Positions 53,134-61,259 of a DNA stretch of 61,486 bases are shown piece after piece. The notes beneath the pieces are model-generated. The model was given only the letters and a program-made list of their open reading frames with translations, was not told the DNA's origin and did not search any database. The DNA lies in NCBI GenBank assembly GCA_013002165.1, contig JABDKO010000057.1, positions 1-61,486 of the forward strand. The letters run 5' to 3'. The position numbers and the translations under genes were made by a program. The stretch's first letter is position 1, and the number at the start of each line of letters is the position of its first letter. The stretch is from Rhodothermales bacterium (GTDB lineage: Bacteria; Bacteroidota; Rhodothermia; Rhodothermales; JABDKH01).

Positions 53134-53154
53134 CGCATCTACCGAATGGACATG

Positions 53155-53187
53155 AAAAAGCCGGCTACGTGCTACCGTAGCCGGCTT
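53155..53187 (-). terminator. Terminator between the P460 and YncE genes
   Basis: 12-bp stem (53158-53169 with 53176-53187), loop of 6, with minus-strand tail TTTTTCATG. It ends the cytochrome P460 transcript and overlaps the upstream region of the YncE gene. Confidence 0.85.
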
Positions 53188-53202
53188 CCAATTAAACGAT
53201 CT

Positions 53203-53772
53203 TTACTCAGACAAGCTAGATGTAAAGATAAAGTCATTTGCCGACTGTGCTCTGTGGCAGCCGATACAACCGGGTACTTTACCCTGCATACCCATTCCGT
53301 TCGGCATCTGATCAAGCGCGCCGTCCGGAAGATGCTTGGAATAGAACCAGTTTCCTTCAGCAGGATTATAGTCCTGGACCTTATGCATCACTGTCACAGC
53401 TGCAAGATTTTCGTCTGGCATGTAGTTCTCCTTGACGATAATCGCACCGTCTGGCATCGAGCCCGACTTTGATGCCAGTGCTTCTGCAGCCACATCATTC
53501 AAGTACGTAGTCAGCAGCGCTCCGTGCGGTTGCTGCCCTGTATATAGACTTCCCTTACCGGGCCATGATGTCCATGTATTCTGATAGTCCGCGTCCTGAA
53601 TGTACGCCCAGACAGCCGCACCGGTAGTGTCCGGTCCTGACATAGTCATCTGGGTTGATTCACTGGAATCAGAATCATCAGATTGGTCGTCTGTTTCCGA
53701 ATTCTGGCAACCGGCAAGGATGACAACAAATGCAAGTGCAAGAGCACTTCCAAGAAATACCTTTGATTTCAT
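53203..53772 (-). CDS. Cytochrome P460-family c-type haem lipoprotein
   Basis: A 189-aa protein; ATG 53772 (MKSKVFLGS) places a lipobox LAGC near residue 21. The Ser/Asp-rich linker is followed by the P460 domain with a YIQDADYQNTWTSWPG start, ENYMPDENLAAVTVMHKV in the middle and a single haem motif CIGCH (C169, C172, H173) near the end. P460-type proteins oxidise hydroxylamine or act as electron carriers; here an envelope role is likely. Transcribed alone, ended by a terminator at 53155-53187. Confidence 0.85.
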   Translation of the reverse strand: MKSKVFLGSALALAFVVILAGCQNSETDDQSDDSDSSESTQMTMSGPDTTGAAVWAYIQDADYQNTWTSWPGKGSLYTGQQPHGALLTTYLNDVAAEALASKSGSMPDGAIIVKENYMPDENLAAVTVMHKVQDYNPAEGNWFYSKHLPDGALDQMPNGMGMQGKVPGCIGCHRAQSANDFIFTSSLSE

Positions 53773-54000
53773 TACAATAATTTTTTTATGGCGAAGAATA
53801 TGATAATGTAACACTTTGCACCGAAGAGGTGCCCAACTTGTCCTTTAGGTGCTTCTGGTTGCTTTTCGTTACAGGCTTCGAGTAATCGGCCTCGACGCCT
53901 TATTTCAGGTCGAAACAACGACACGTGTTACCCTAAGGACACGGAACTGCTTTCGTGGACTCTGGCGCCGATAGCCGGCAGCGAAGCAGCAGGTGCTATC

Positions 54001-55074
54001 CTAGCCCACGGGATCATACATCGATGACCCCTCGAAAACAGCAACGCCTTCTGGCGTATGGACAGACATTCTCGGCGTGCCGCGAATTCCCATCCAGGCA
54101 CATCCGTACTCGCCGTCCTTGTTAAGCGCAACAAATTTTTCCGGCGGGACGAAATCAGGATTAACATCGGCATACTTGTCGATGATCATCTCGATTGCAT
54201 CCTCACATGCTTCCTGTGGGGTTCTGCCAGCACGCATCTGCATCACAATGAAGTAGGATGCACAAGATTTGATAACGTCTTCCCCTCTCCCCGTTGCGCC
54301 GGCAGCTCCAACCTTGTTGTCAACATAAAGTCCGGCACCGATGATGGGCGAATCACCAATTCGTCCAGGGACTTTCCAGCTAAGTCCGGATGTGGTAGTA
54401 ATTCCGGCTATGTCGCCATTGGAGTCTACCGCCAGAACATTCGTCGTTCCGTAATGAAAATCCATAGGGCCGTCCATTACGCGCGTCGCTTCTTCTCTTC
54501 CGACGAGATGTTCAGCCGGTCCCCAGTCGTCTTTGTCGCTGTGTTGCTCTCTCCAGCGCAGCCAGATCCCGCGCGCTTTTTCCGTCATGAGGTCCTCTTC
54601 CTTGTACCCGAAGGACTTTGCAAAATCGAGAGCAGCCGGGCCGACCAGCATTACATGGTCGGTGCGTTCCATTACAAGTCGAGCGATCGAAGCAGGTGTC
54701 TTTATTCCCTCAATCGAAGCCACCGATCCGGCATTGTAGGTGCGTCCGTCCATTATTGACGCATCCAACTGAACTACACCTTGCTCATTGGGAAGCCCGC
54801 CATAGCCGACACTTGTATCCTCAGGATCCACCTCGATCACGTTGGCGCCCTTTTCGACGGCGTCCAGTGCCGAGCCATCTGCAGCCAGAATCTCCCATGC
54901 CTTTCGCATGGCATCCTGCCCGGTACTATTCGAGTGACTTGTTATTATAACTGGTCGGGTGGTAGCTCCGGTCCGAATACTTCGTCCAGCGGACAGTTTT
55001 GGCCGTGCACCTGCAGCCACAAAAAGACCGGCACTGATTCCGGCTCCACTACGAAAGAACTTCCTGCGATTCAT
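54001..55074 (-). CDS. N4-(beta-N-acetylglucosaminyl)-L-asparaginase, Tat-exported
   Basis: A 357-aa Ntn hydrolase. The N-terminus MNRRKFFRSGAGIS is a twin-arginine signal. The autocleavage nucleophile is Thr210 in HYGTTNVLAVD, followed by AGITTTSGLSWK and the highly conserved PGRIGDSPIIGAG then GAAGATGRGE. It should self-cleave into alpha and beta chains, and removes asparagine-linked sugars or isoaspartyl links, outside the cytoplasm. Gene order: same strand as the PhoX gene 132 bp upstream. Confidence 0.88.
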   Translation of the reverse strand: MNRRKFFRSGAGISAGLFVAAGARPKLSAGRSIRTGATTRPVIITSHSNSTGQDAMRKAWEILAADGSALDAVEKGANVIEVDPEDTSVGYGGLPNEQGVVQLDASIMDGRTYNAGSVASIEGIKTPASIARLVMERTDHVMLVGPAALDFAKSFGYKEEDLMTEKARGIWLRWREQHSDKDDWGPAEHLVGREEATRVMDGPMDFHYGTTNVLAVDSNGDIAGITTTSGLSWKVPGRIGDSPIIGAGLYVDNKVGAAGATGRGEDVIKSCASYFIVMQMRAGRTPQEACEDAIEMIIDKYADVNPDFVPPEKFVALNKDGEYGCAWMGIRGTPRMSVHTPEGVAVFEGSSMYDPVG

Positions 55075-55205
55075 CGTGATCTCGCGGTTTTAATTTAATC
55101 CAGGGAAACGCTCGTATGTTAGACTCCTCGAACACGATAGTCAACACCTGTTGCGGGCGACTTCACTGTTGCGACTGCAGAACTGCGACGATCGGGCCTA
55201 CTGAA

Positions 55206-56603
55206 TCAGACCCAGGGACCGGTAATCGCGAATGTGAGTCCTTCAGCTTGAATATTGACGAAAAGCACGCGCCCATCTGGAGAAAAGGTCGCTCCGGCGA
55301 ACTCACTAGTACTCACAGCATTCTCCGCAAACGGATAGATACTCCCCGCTGGAGTAACGCCGACCAGGTTTTGTTTTCCCGGCCCGTCTTCACATACAAT
55401 TAGGTCACCCCAGGGTGCGACTGTCAAGTTGTCTGCGTTCTCTATGATTGAAGGCTTGTCCGCCTGAATAAAAAGCTCGACAGCCGGTGGTGCTTCAGAT
55501 TCCTGCGCGGTGCCTTCATTGAACGAAGGGTAATACTTCCAGATCTGCCCCTTCTTCTGGAGTCCGCCATTCGTACATGCAAAGTAGATAACGTCGTTCG
55601 CGTACCAGATTCCTTCTGCCCTTGCAAAGCGCGCGGCACCGGCTGAATATCCACGATACCGTAAATCGTTGTCCGGGTTATGCACATCTTCGATGTCTAT
55701 CCATTCCACCGGCATCTTCTGTTCTCTCGGAACGTCCATGGAATTCCAGTTTCGCGTGTCCGTACGCGGTCGATCTACTATCGCTAACGCCTGAGTGCGC
55801 CCGCCGGCGTGAAGGTCATCCGGATTGGAAGGTATGTACCTGTAAAACAGACCGTCTTCCTTGTCTTCAGTCTGATAGACAATTGATGTTGCGGGATGCA
55901 CCGCGACTGCTTCGCGATAGAATCGACCCATGGGCAGTATTGGTCTGGCAGCCTGTAGTTGGCCGTCATCACTGGCGCGCACATCGAACGCGTATCCATG
56001 GTCCTTTTCGCAGCGATGATCTTTTCTTACATCAGTTTCTTCGCACGTTATCCAGCTATTCCACGGTGTCGGTCCACCGGCGCAGTTTCGGACCGTACCA
56101 ACCAGGCTTAGAAACTCGCGTTCAACTTCCAGAGTACCGGAGTTCAAAACGACCGTCGTTGTACCACCGAGACATGGTGATCCAAACCCTGCGTCAAAAG
56201 CTGCCATCAAAATATCTGACGAGACAAGCTCATTTTCATTCCCGAACGGACCGATATTGCCACCTGCATTATGGTTAATCTCATGGTTCCGTACAAGAAT
56301 GGTTTGATTCGATCCACCAGAAAATGCAGCCATACCATCGGCCAAACCGGGTACGACCAGACCATCGGACATTCGATCGCCGGCGCGGGAAATAATCCTG
56401 TAGCTGAAACCCTCCGGTAAGTTCAGGATCCCGAGTCTGTCCTTGACCGGAAAACCATACTTCGTGGAAACGGATTGGACGTACTGGGCTGCTGACCGGC
56501 AGCTGGAGAATACACTGAGACCTGCAAAACCTGCGGCGGTAGCCAATCCCTGACGCAGAAATCGCCTTCGAGATATTGTGGTGATTTGTCGTTGGTCTGG
56601 CAT
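55206..56603 (-). CDS. PhoX-family alkaline phosphatase-like protein (DUF839), Tat-exported
   Basis: A 465-aa protein. ISRRRFLRQGLATAAGFAGL near residue 9 is a Tat signal and ends in SSC, possibly a lipobox. The body holds the DUF839/PhoX propeller: a conserved NHEINHNAGGN (about 104-114), EETDVRKDHRCEKDHGYAFDV and LFYRYIP, then PWGDLIVCEDGPGKQN near 395. PhoX enzymes are Ca/Fe phosphatases for phosphate esters; some DUF839 proteins lack activity, so a catalytic role is likely but not certain. Confidence 0.82.
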   Translation of the reverse strand: MPDQRQITTISRRRFLRQGLATAAGFAGLSVFSSCRSAAQYVQSVSTKYGFPVKDRLGILNLPEGFSYRIISRAGDRMSDGLVVPGLADGMAAFSGGSNQTILVRNHEINHNAGGNIGPFGNENELVSSDILMAAFDAGFGSPCLGGTTTVVLNSGTLEVEREFLSLVGTVRNCAGGPTPWNSWITCEETDVRKDHRCEKDHGYAFDVRASDDGQLQAARPILPMGRFYREAVAVHPATSIVYQTEDKEDGLFYRYIPSNPDDLHAGGRTQALAIVDRPRTDTRNWNSMDVPREQKMPVEWIDIEDVHNPDNDLRYRGYSAGAARFARAEGIWYANDVIYFACTNGGLQKKGQIWKYYPSFNEGTAQESEAPPAVELFIQADKPSIIENADNLTVAPWGDLIVCEDGPGKQNLVGVTPAGSIYPFAENAVSTSEFAGATFSPDGRVLFVNIQAEGLTFAITGPWV

Positions 56604-56794
56604 AAAATCCTGAATTATTGTAACCGGGTACCGTCGCTCAGGTCCTGCTCAAGCCAACTCCCGAAGGTTTATCCGATAATGTAAAAATACGCAATCGATA
56701 GACAAAAGACGTTTGCTGAGTGTTATCAAAGATTTGTTGTAGCATTGCGAATGCTATCAATCGAGAAATGCACTGATTGCAGATACCCGCGGGC

Positions 56795-57394
56795 TCATTT
56801 CTCGAGAGCACTGGCAACCGCCGCCTGAAGAGATGGGATCAGTTCGGACTCGAACCATTGATTCCTCTGAAACCACGCGATATTTCTGGGACTCGGATGC
56901 GGCAGTGGAATGAGCTCTGGATATGTGCTCTTCCACGACTTTACAGCGTCAGTAACCCGTCCTCCAGATTCTGGCATGTGGTAAGCGATCGCATAAGCTC
57001 CAATTACAATTGTCAACCGATTCGACGCCAATTCCGCCAGCAACTGACCGCGCCATGCGGGCGCGCACTCCTTCCGCGGAGGAAGGTCTCCAGATTTACC
57101 CTTGCCGGGATAACAGAATCCCATGGGAACGATGGCTACTTTGTCAGGATCGTAAAACGTGGCCTCGTCCACTCCCATCCATTGTCTCAGTCTGTCACCA
57201 GATTTGTCGGCGAAAGGTATTCCTGATTCAAAAACTTTTCTGCCCGGCGCCTGACCCGCGATAAGAATCTTGCTTCGTCTTGAGACCTGAACAATCGGAC
57301 GGGGATCCACTGGAAGGTCTTCAGCGCAGATCGTACAGGATCGAATGTCGGATAGCAGCTCCGAGAGTTCTATGTCACTTCGAGATTTTGTCAT
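56795..57394 (-). CDS. Uracil-DNA glycosylase-family protein
   Basis: A 199-aa enzyme-like protein. ILIAGQAPGRKVFESGIPFAD (about 42-62 in pieces) corresponds to the catalytic motif A, and PLPHPSPRNIAW near 166-177 to motif B of UDG families 4-6. A Cys pair CTIC near residue 17 may be part of a partial iron-sulfur site, but the full four-Cys set of family 4 is not obvious. It removes uracil or another damaged base. It overlaps the upstream serine hydrolase gene by 20 bp. Confidence 0.82.
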   Translation of the reverse strand: MTKSRSDIELSELLSDIRSCTICAEDLPVDPRPIVQVSRRSKILIAGQAPGRKVFESGIPFADKSGDRLRQWMGVDEATFYDPDKVAIVPMGFCYPGKGKSGDLPPRKECAPAWRGQLLAELASNRLTIVIGAYAIAYHMPESGGRVTDAVKSWKSTYPELIPLPHPSPRNIAWFQRNQWFESELIPSLQAAVASALEK

Positions 57395-58430
57395 CCACGA
57401 GATACAGATCTACGATTTCTTCTGCAGGCTCCCTGACTGCCGGAGAGCTTCGATTGGTCAGCACAATAACCGTAAGGCTGTCATCGGGGAACCGGGAAAT
57501 GAAGTTTCTGAAACCGCTGGTACTTCCGGAATGTCTGTACCGTTTATGTCCTTTGTAGGAATCGATTCTCCAGCCAAATCCGTAGAGCTCTTTGTGTGGT
57601 GTAAATGCTAATCGCATCAAACTATCCGAGACAAGCATATTGGTGTATAACGCTTGATCCCACAAGTACAGGTCGTCGATCGAGGAATATATTCCACCAT
57701 CGCCTAGCACGGCTCTTGTAAGGCTCTGGTCCGTTTGTTCAATTGAATCTGCATGAACTGTATACCCGAGCGCTCGCATGGGTACAGGTTTTGTGCCTTC
57801 CACAAACGCAAGCGTGCCCTCCATCTTCAGTGGTTGAAAGATGTTTACCTCCAGGAAGTCCGGGAAACTCATACCTGAGAGTTTTTCGATGACCATTGCA
57901 AGTACAGCGTATCCCGAGTTACTGTACTGATATGCTTCGTCCGGTGCAAAATAGGTCGAGTCGGCCTGAGTCATCATCTGCAATACGTCGGCATCATGTA
58001 CCTGTACGGTTGCCGTGTCGGGAATCAGAGATTCGTAATCCAACATTCCCGATGTATGATGTAATAGATGCTCGATTGTGATTTCGTCAGCAAACGGTTG
58101 CATCTCCGGAAATATTTCGCGTATCGGTGTATCGAGATCAAGTTGTCTTCTGTCAATGAGCATCATGATACTCATTGCGGTGAACTGCTTGGTGATGGAC
58201 GCGAGCCGGAAATTGGTGGCGGTGCCGACTTCAATCGAATCCTCGATATTAGCCATGCCAAATCCGCGGTGAAACACTTTTTCTCCATTGTGGATGATGC
58301 TTACTGCAGCTCCAGGAGTGTGCTGACCGGAGTACGCGTCGAGGATTCGGTCAATGCGCGTTTCTTTGTCCACCACACAGCCCGTAAGTATCAGAAAGAG
58401 AAACAGTATGGTCCATGTGCGTTTTGTCAT
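57375..58430 (-). CDS. Serine hydrolase, beta-lactamase class C/DD-peptidase-like lipoprotein
   Basis: A 351-aa protein starting at ATG 58430, which places lipobox LTGC at residue 15-18; the upstream extension to 58469 is dropped. Catalytic SxxK is S78-I-T-K81, the YSN element is Y169-S-N171 and the third box is HSGST near 316. It is a periplasmic or outer-membrane-attached serine hydrolase, possibly an esterase or DD-peptidase; not necessarily a resistance enzyme. Its 3' end overlaps the UDG-like gene start. Confidence 0.88.
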   Translation of the reverse strand: MTKRTWTILFLFLILTGCVVDKETRIDRILDAYSGQHTPGAAVSIIHNGEKVFHRGFGMANIEDSIEVGTATNFRLASITKQFTAMSIMMLIDRRQLDLDTPIREIFPEMQPFADEITIEHLLHHTSGMLDYESLIPDTATVQVHDADVLQMMTQADSTYFAPDEAYQYSNSGYAVLAMVIEKLSGMSFPDFLEVNIFQPLKMEGTLAFVEGTKPVPMRALGYTVHADSIEQTDQSLTRAVLGDGGIYSSIDDLYLWDQALYTNMLVSDSLMRLAFTPHKELYGFGWRIDSYKGHKRYRHSGSTSGFRNFISRFPDDSLTVIVLTNRSSPAVREPAEEIVDLYLVDDKISK

Positions 58431-58492
58431 CTCGTAATGCGTTGAGAATTGCAAAATTAAAGATAGCAACGACGACCGCAGAAACCCATGAA

Positions 58493-59080
58493 CTAGTCAG
58501 ACAGTCGCTGTAGCAACACAAAGAACGAATCGTTTCTTGTGATTTCCTTGTACCGGCCGATTTCCACGACGTCGAAAATCTCGGCAACCATCTGGATGAC
58601 ATCATTTTCTGTGCGTAGAACAACACGTAGATCATTCTCAAAGTACTCTCCCTCACCGTACCAGAAGGAATGCAATGCAAGTCCTTCCGGCCGAAGGATG
58701 TCATACTGTCTCTCAAACGACCGGGCGAGTTGCCGATCTGTTAAATGATGCAGTACTTTGTTGGAGTAGATAGCGTCGAAATGCTTTCGCGTCCTCAGGG
58801 ACATAGCTTCGAGCCGTAGAAGTTTCTGGTCGGGATGCTTCTTCCGGTACCTGTCCAGAAAAACCTGCGATCGATCAGAGCCCACAACTTTAAAGTGTCG
58901 CTTGAGCTGATCCAGATCCGTCCCGGGGCCCATCCCGATTTCCAGAACGTCCGCTTCCGGTAGAAGGTGCCGCTTCAGTACCCGAACGAGGTTGCTCCCC
59001 GAATAGCCTTCGGCCATTCGGCAATACGTCTCTACATTTTCCGGGATATCGTAATAGTCTTTCTTCCGCCGTCCTGCCAT
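58493..59080 (-). CDS. Class I SAM-dependent methyltransferase
   Basis: A 195-aa protein. VLEIGMGPGTDLDQL (about 45-59) is the SAM-binding motif I, with VVGSDRSQVFLDRY motif II and YSNKVLHHL motif for the late strand. Small, single domain, substrate unknown. Followed by the serine hydrolase gene on the same strand (62-bp gap). Confidence 0.88.
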   Translation of the reverse strand: MAGRRKKDYYDIPENVETYCRMAEGYSGSNLVRVLKRHLLPEADVLEIGMGPGTDLDQLKRHFKVVGSDRSQVFLDRYRKKHPDQKLLRLEAMSLRTRKHFDAIYSNKVLHHLTDRQLARSFERQYDILRPEGLALHSFWYGEGEYFENDLRVVLRTENDVIQMVAEIFDVVEIGRYKEITRNDSFFVLLQRLSD

Positions 59081-59178
59081 GGGTGTGGGTTTGAGCGCGC
59101 AACAATCGTTTTCGAACCGTAAACGGCTTCACCTCCTGACGCGTTCCGCAACCGTGCTGAGTTGACAGCACGGACTGG

Positions 59179-59412
59179 TTATAACCCGGTGTTGTCAAAC
59201 ATCTTGAGACGATCGACCACATATAGAGCATCGCGCAGGCTCGCTCCCGTTTGAATACGAAATAGTCGTACAGCCTGCTGATGCTTACCACTATCGCCGC
59301 TGGTTGCAAGAGCTTGCACCTCCTCTGAAACCAGTAGTGTCAACCTCTCGATCGAAGATGAGATGGAAGAAGAATCTTCGTCGTCGAATATCAGTGCGAT
59401 TAACTCAACCAT
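59179..59412 (-). CDS. Small protein with L7/L12-CTD-like helix motif
   Basis: A 77-aa protein. Residues 46-70, beginning QQAVRLFRIQTGASLRDAL, resemble the helix-turn-helix of the ribosomal L7/L12 C-terminal domain (K.VR..TGLGLKEAK..VE). The first 40 residues are acidic and Ser-rich. Other small proteins carry this motif as a stand-alone module with unknown role. The similarity is short and should be treated as suggestive. ATG 59412 has no strong SD. Confidence 0.5.
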   Translation of the reverse strand: MVELIALIFDDEDSSSISSSIERLTLLVSEEVQALATSGDSGKHQQAVRLFRIQTGASLRDALYVVDRLKMFDNTGL

Positions 59413-59486
59413 GGCGGCAGTGAAGGAAATAGTTTCGTTACGAAGGTACGCGTATCCGGTTGCAACGACCTGGGCCGCCTCGCTTA

Positions 59487-59981
59487 TTAAATCTTTTCGT
59501 AAATAGTATTACCGGAGAGCTCATCATCAATACGATATACAACGTTTGATTCATCATAGTATGCATTGAGAACAAAACGCACACCCCTGTTCACGAAGTC
59601 GTAAATAAACTGATCAGAAACAGGGATCGGCTTGCTATTGAGATCATCAGCGTCAATCCATTCAAGGACACCCTCGCCCGTCTGTACTGGATCTGCCATC
59701 TCGATCTCACTCCTATAGACAAAGCAAATCCAGTTATTGAGGCCCGGTGAGTTGTCTACAAGGATGCCACAGAATTCTACGTTTTCCACGTGAAATCCTG
59801 TTTCCTCCGCAGTCTCACGAATAGCAGCGCTGGCGGGCGATTCGAATGCCTCCATTTTACCCCCGACCGGTGTGTAGTAATCTCGATTCGGTTCACGGTG
59901 CCGCCGGAGCAACAGATAGTGCTTCCCGGCTGTCAGGATACATAGGACAGCGGGTTGTTTGTGGCCAAATGGAACGTGCAT
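59487..59981 (-). CDS. NUDIX hydrolase
   Basis: A NUDIX protein with the full Nudix box: GGKMEAFESPASAAIRETAE followed by ETGF, matching Gx5Ex7REUxEExGU. Start 59981 (MHVPFGHKQPAVLCILTAGK, 164 aa) is preferred; ATG 60029 would add 16 residues. Related to 8-oxo-dGTP or other nucleotide-pyrophosphate hydrolases; the exact substrate is unknown. Confidence 0.9.
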   Translation of the reverse strand: MHVPFGHKQPAVLCILTAGKHYLLLRRHREPNRDYYTPVGGKMEAFESPASAAIRETAEETGFHVENVEFCGILVDNSPGLNNWICFVYRSEIEMADPVQTGEGVLEWIDADDLNSKPIPVSDQFIYDFVNRGVRFVLNAYYDESNVVYRIDDELSGNTIYEKI

Positions 59982-60060
59982 TCTCACCTCGAAGCGGACA
60001 TCATGACCGGGCGCCCGGGTATGGCGCATGTCAGACAGACGTCCGAAAAATAATTATTTG

Positions 60061-60227
60061 GACAAAGAGTGTAACGGATTAAACCGAAACGGCACAGAAG
60101 ATCGTCCACTATCCCGTAAGGACACGAATATCGTGGCTTTAGCCACCTCAGGACGCCGTAGTGGATGACGGCAATGAAGCGGATGATTCGACCAAACCAC
60201 CTGTGGAGTCGATCATCCGCTTTTTTT
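60061..60227 (+). ncRNA. Candidate structured RNA with terminator and no ORF
   Basis: Between the NUDIX and marR genes. A closing stem (TCCACTA 60105-60111 with TAGTGGA 60159-60165) surrounds a hairpin CACGA/TCGTG (60123-60135), an alternative hairpin GTGGC/GCCAC (60133-60146) that excludes the first, and two GGAC repeats. The region ends with a strong terminator (60177-60227). No gene upstream on this strand needs the terminator. Not matched by eye to a named RNA family; the 5' end is unknown. Confidence 0.35.
60177..60227 (+). terminator. Rho-independent terminator upstream of marR
   Basis: Stem 60177-60192 with 60208-60222 (one bulge), loop of 15, followed by seven T at 60221-60227. It lies 80 nt before the marR start and has no plus-strand coding gene before it. 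Confidence 0.85.
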
Positions 60228-60278
60228 ATGCCTTATTTTTCAAAAACCTTGAAACTTTATCGTTCTCAGACGTATTAT

Positions 60279-60290
60279 TTGACTAATCAA
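60279..60290 (+). promoter_or_regulatory. MarR-type operator before marR
   Basis: TTGACTAATCAA, an imperfect palindrome in a TATTTGACTARTCAA context shared with the site at 60795. It overlaps a possible -7 element (TATTATTTG). Consistent with autoregulation. Confidence 0.65.
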
Positions 60291-60307
60291 TCTTTTATGA
60301 TACCGCT

Positions 60308-60775
60308 ATGTCGCTGCGCGATGAAATTAAACAAACCCGCCCGTTCGAATCGACAGGTCACGAGGCGACAGTAGCGTTGCTTCGGACTGCGTCGTCGGTC
60401 AAGCGATCGTTTGAGGCACTGTGTAAACAATACGGTGTCACGCTGCAGCAGTATAATGTCCTGCGCATTTTGCGTGGAGCGGGTTCACCCCTTCCAACCA
60501 TGGAGGTCGCAGATCGCATGGTCGAATACGAGCCGGGAGTAACCAGGCTCGTAGACCGCATTGTAGCGAAAGGATTGGTGGAAAAATCCATTTGTAAAGA
60601 AGATGCGCGCCGTCATCTGTGCGAATTGACAGATGAAGGAAGTCAGCTTCTCGACAAGATGGCGCCAGTGCTCAAAGCACTGAATAATAAAGTAACGTCG
60701 GGACTGAGCGAAGAGGATGCGGAGAAGTTGGTTGTACTCCTGGCTGATGTTCGTAGTACCCTGGCATCCATTTAA
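60308..60775 (+). CDS. MarR-family transcriptional regulator
   Basis: A 155-aa winged-helix repressor. The helix-turn-helix with LQQYNVLRILRGAGS then MEVADRMVEYEPGVTRLVDRIVAKGLVEK matches MarR, followed by the wing CKEDARRHLCELTDEGSQLL. Start ATG 60308 without SD. Near-identical palindromes occur just upstream and just upstream of the next gene, so it probably represses both itself and the SnoaL-like gene, with relief by a small ligand. Confidence 0.9.
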   Translation: MSLRDEIKQTRPFESTGHEATVALLRTASSVKRSFEALCKQYGVTLQQYNVLRILRGAGSPLPTMEVADRMVEYEPGVTRLVDRIVAKGLVEKSICKEDARRHLCELTDEGSQLLDKMAPVLKALNNKVTSGLSEEDAEKLVVLLADVRSTLASI

Positions 60776-60794
60776 CATTTTTTTACATTAATAT

Positions 60795-60806
60795 TTGACT
60801 AGTCAA
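60795..60806 (+). promoter_or_regulatory. MarR-type operator before the SnoaL-like gene
   Basis: TTGACTAGTCAA, a perfect 12-bp palindrome, same 15-nt context as the site at 60279 apart from one base. It lies 5 nt before the ATG at 60812 and overlaps a possible TAATATTTG -7 element. Confidence 0.7.
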
Positions 60807-60811
60807 GAATT

Positions 60812-61201
60812 ATGGAACTTACAACAGGCAATATTGACAGGGCTAAGGAACTTCGGTCTATGGTCGGTGAACTCAACGACTTGATTCTGAATGGACAGAT
60901 GATGGATGGCTTCGAAAAATACTATTCGGAATCGATCGTCATGCAGGAAAATGATGGAGATGCAATCGTCGGTAAAGAGTAAAATCGCCAGCGCGAATTG
61001 GAATGGCTGGGCAACATCACAGAAATTCGAGGCGCTGAGGTAAAATCAGTCGCGGTCGATGTCGACAACGATATCACGACGGTGCAGTGGTTTATGGACT
61101 ACAGTCATGCTGAGTGGGGTTCAAAGACCTACAATCAGGTAGCTGTGCAGGAGTGGGAAGGTTACAAGATTGTAAGCGAAACCTTCTACTACGGATCGTA
61201 A
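60812..61201 (+). pseudogene. SnoaL-like protein gene with in-frame stop
   Basis: ATG 60812 opens a SnoaL/NTF2-like protein (MELTTGNIDRAKELRSMV, then FEKYYSESIVMQEND and VGKE). Codon 57 is TAA (60980-60982); the same frame continues with NRQRELEWLGNITEIRG and runs to the TAA at 61199-61201, preserving the rest of the fold (QWFMDYSHAEWGSKTYNQVA, then EGYKIVSETFYYGS). The full reading would be 129 residues. Either a nonsense mutation, a sequence error or a readthrough codon splits it. The downstream half starting at 60998 should not be treated as a separate gene. It has its own operator and terminator. Confidence 0.8.
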
Positions 61202-61225
61202 CAATCAGGATTTATTCCTTCGATG

Positions 61226-61257
61226 AAGCTGGCGTCATTTTGGCGCCAGCTTTTTTG
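61226..61257 (+). terminator. Terminator after the SnoaL-like gene
   Basis: Stem AAGCTGGCG (61226-61234) with CGCCAGCTT (61244-61252), loop of 9, then a T run (61251-61256). On the opposite side it also faces the VanX gene end. Confidence 0.9.
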
Positions 61258-61259
61258 TT

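Noticed and set aside
55622-56278. 218-aa plus-strand ORF
   Set aside because: Antisense to PhoX; low-complexity composition, no domain.
60998-61201. A separate 67-aa gene
   Set aside because: It is the in-frame remainder of the SnoaL-like gene after the TAA at 60980-60982.
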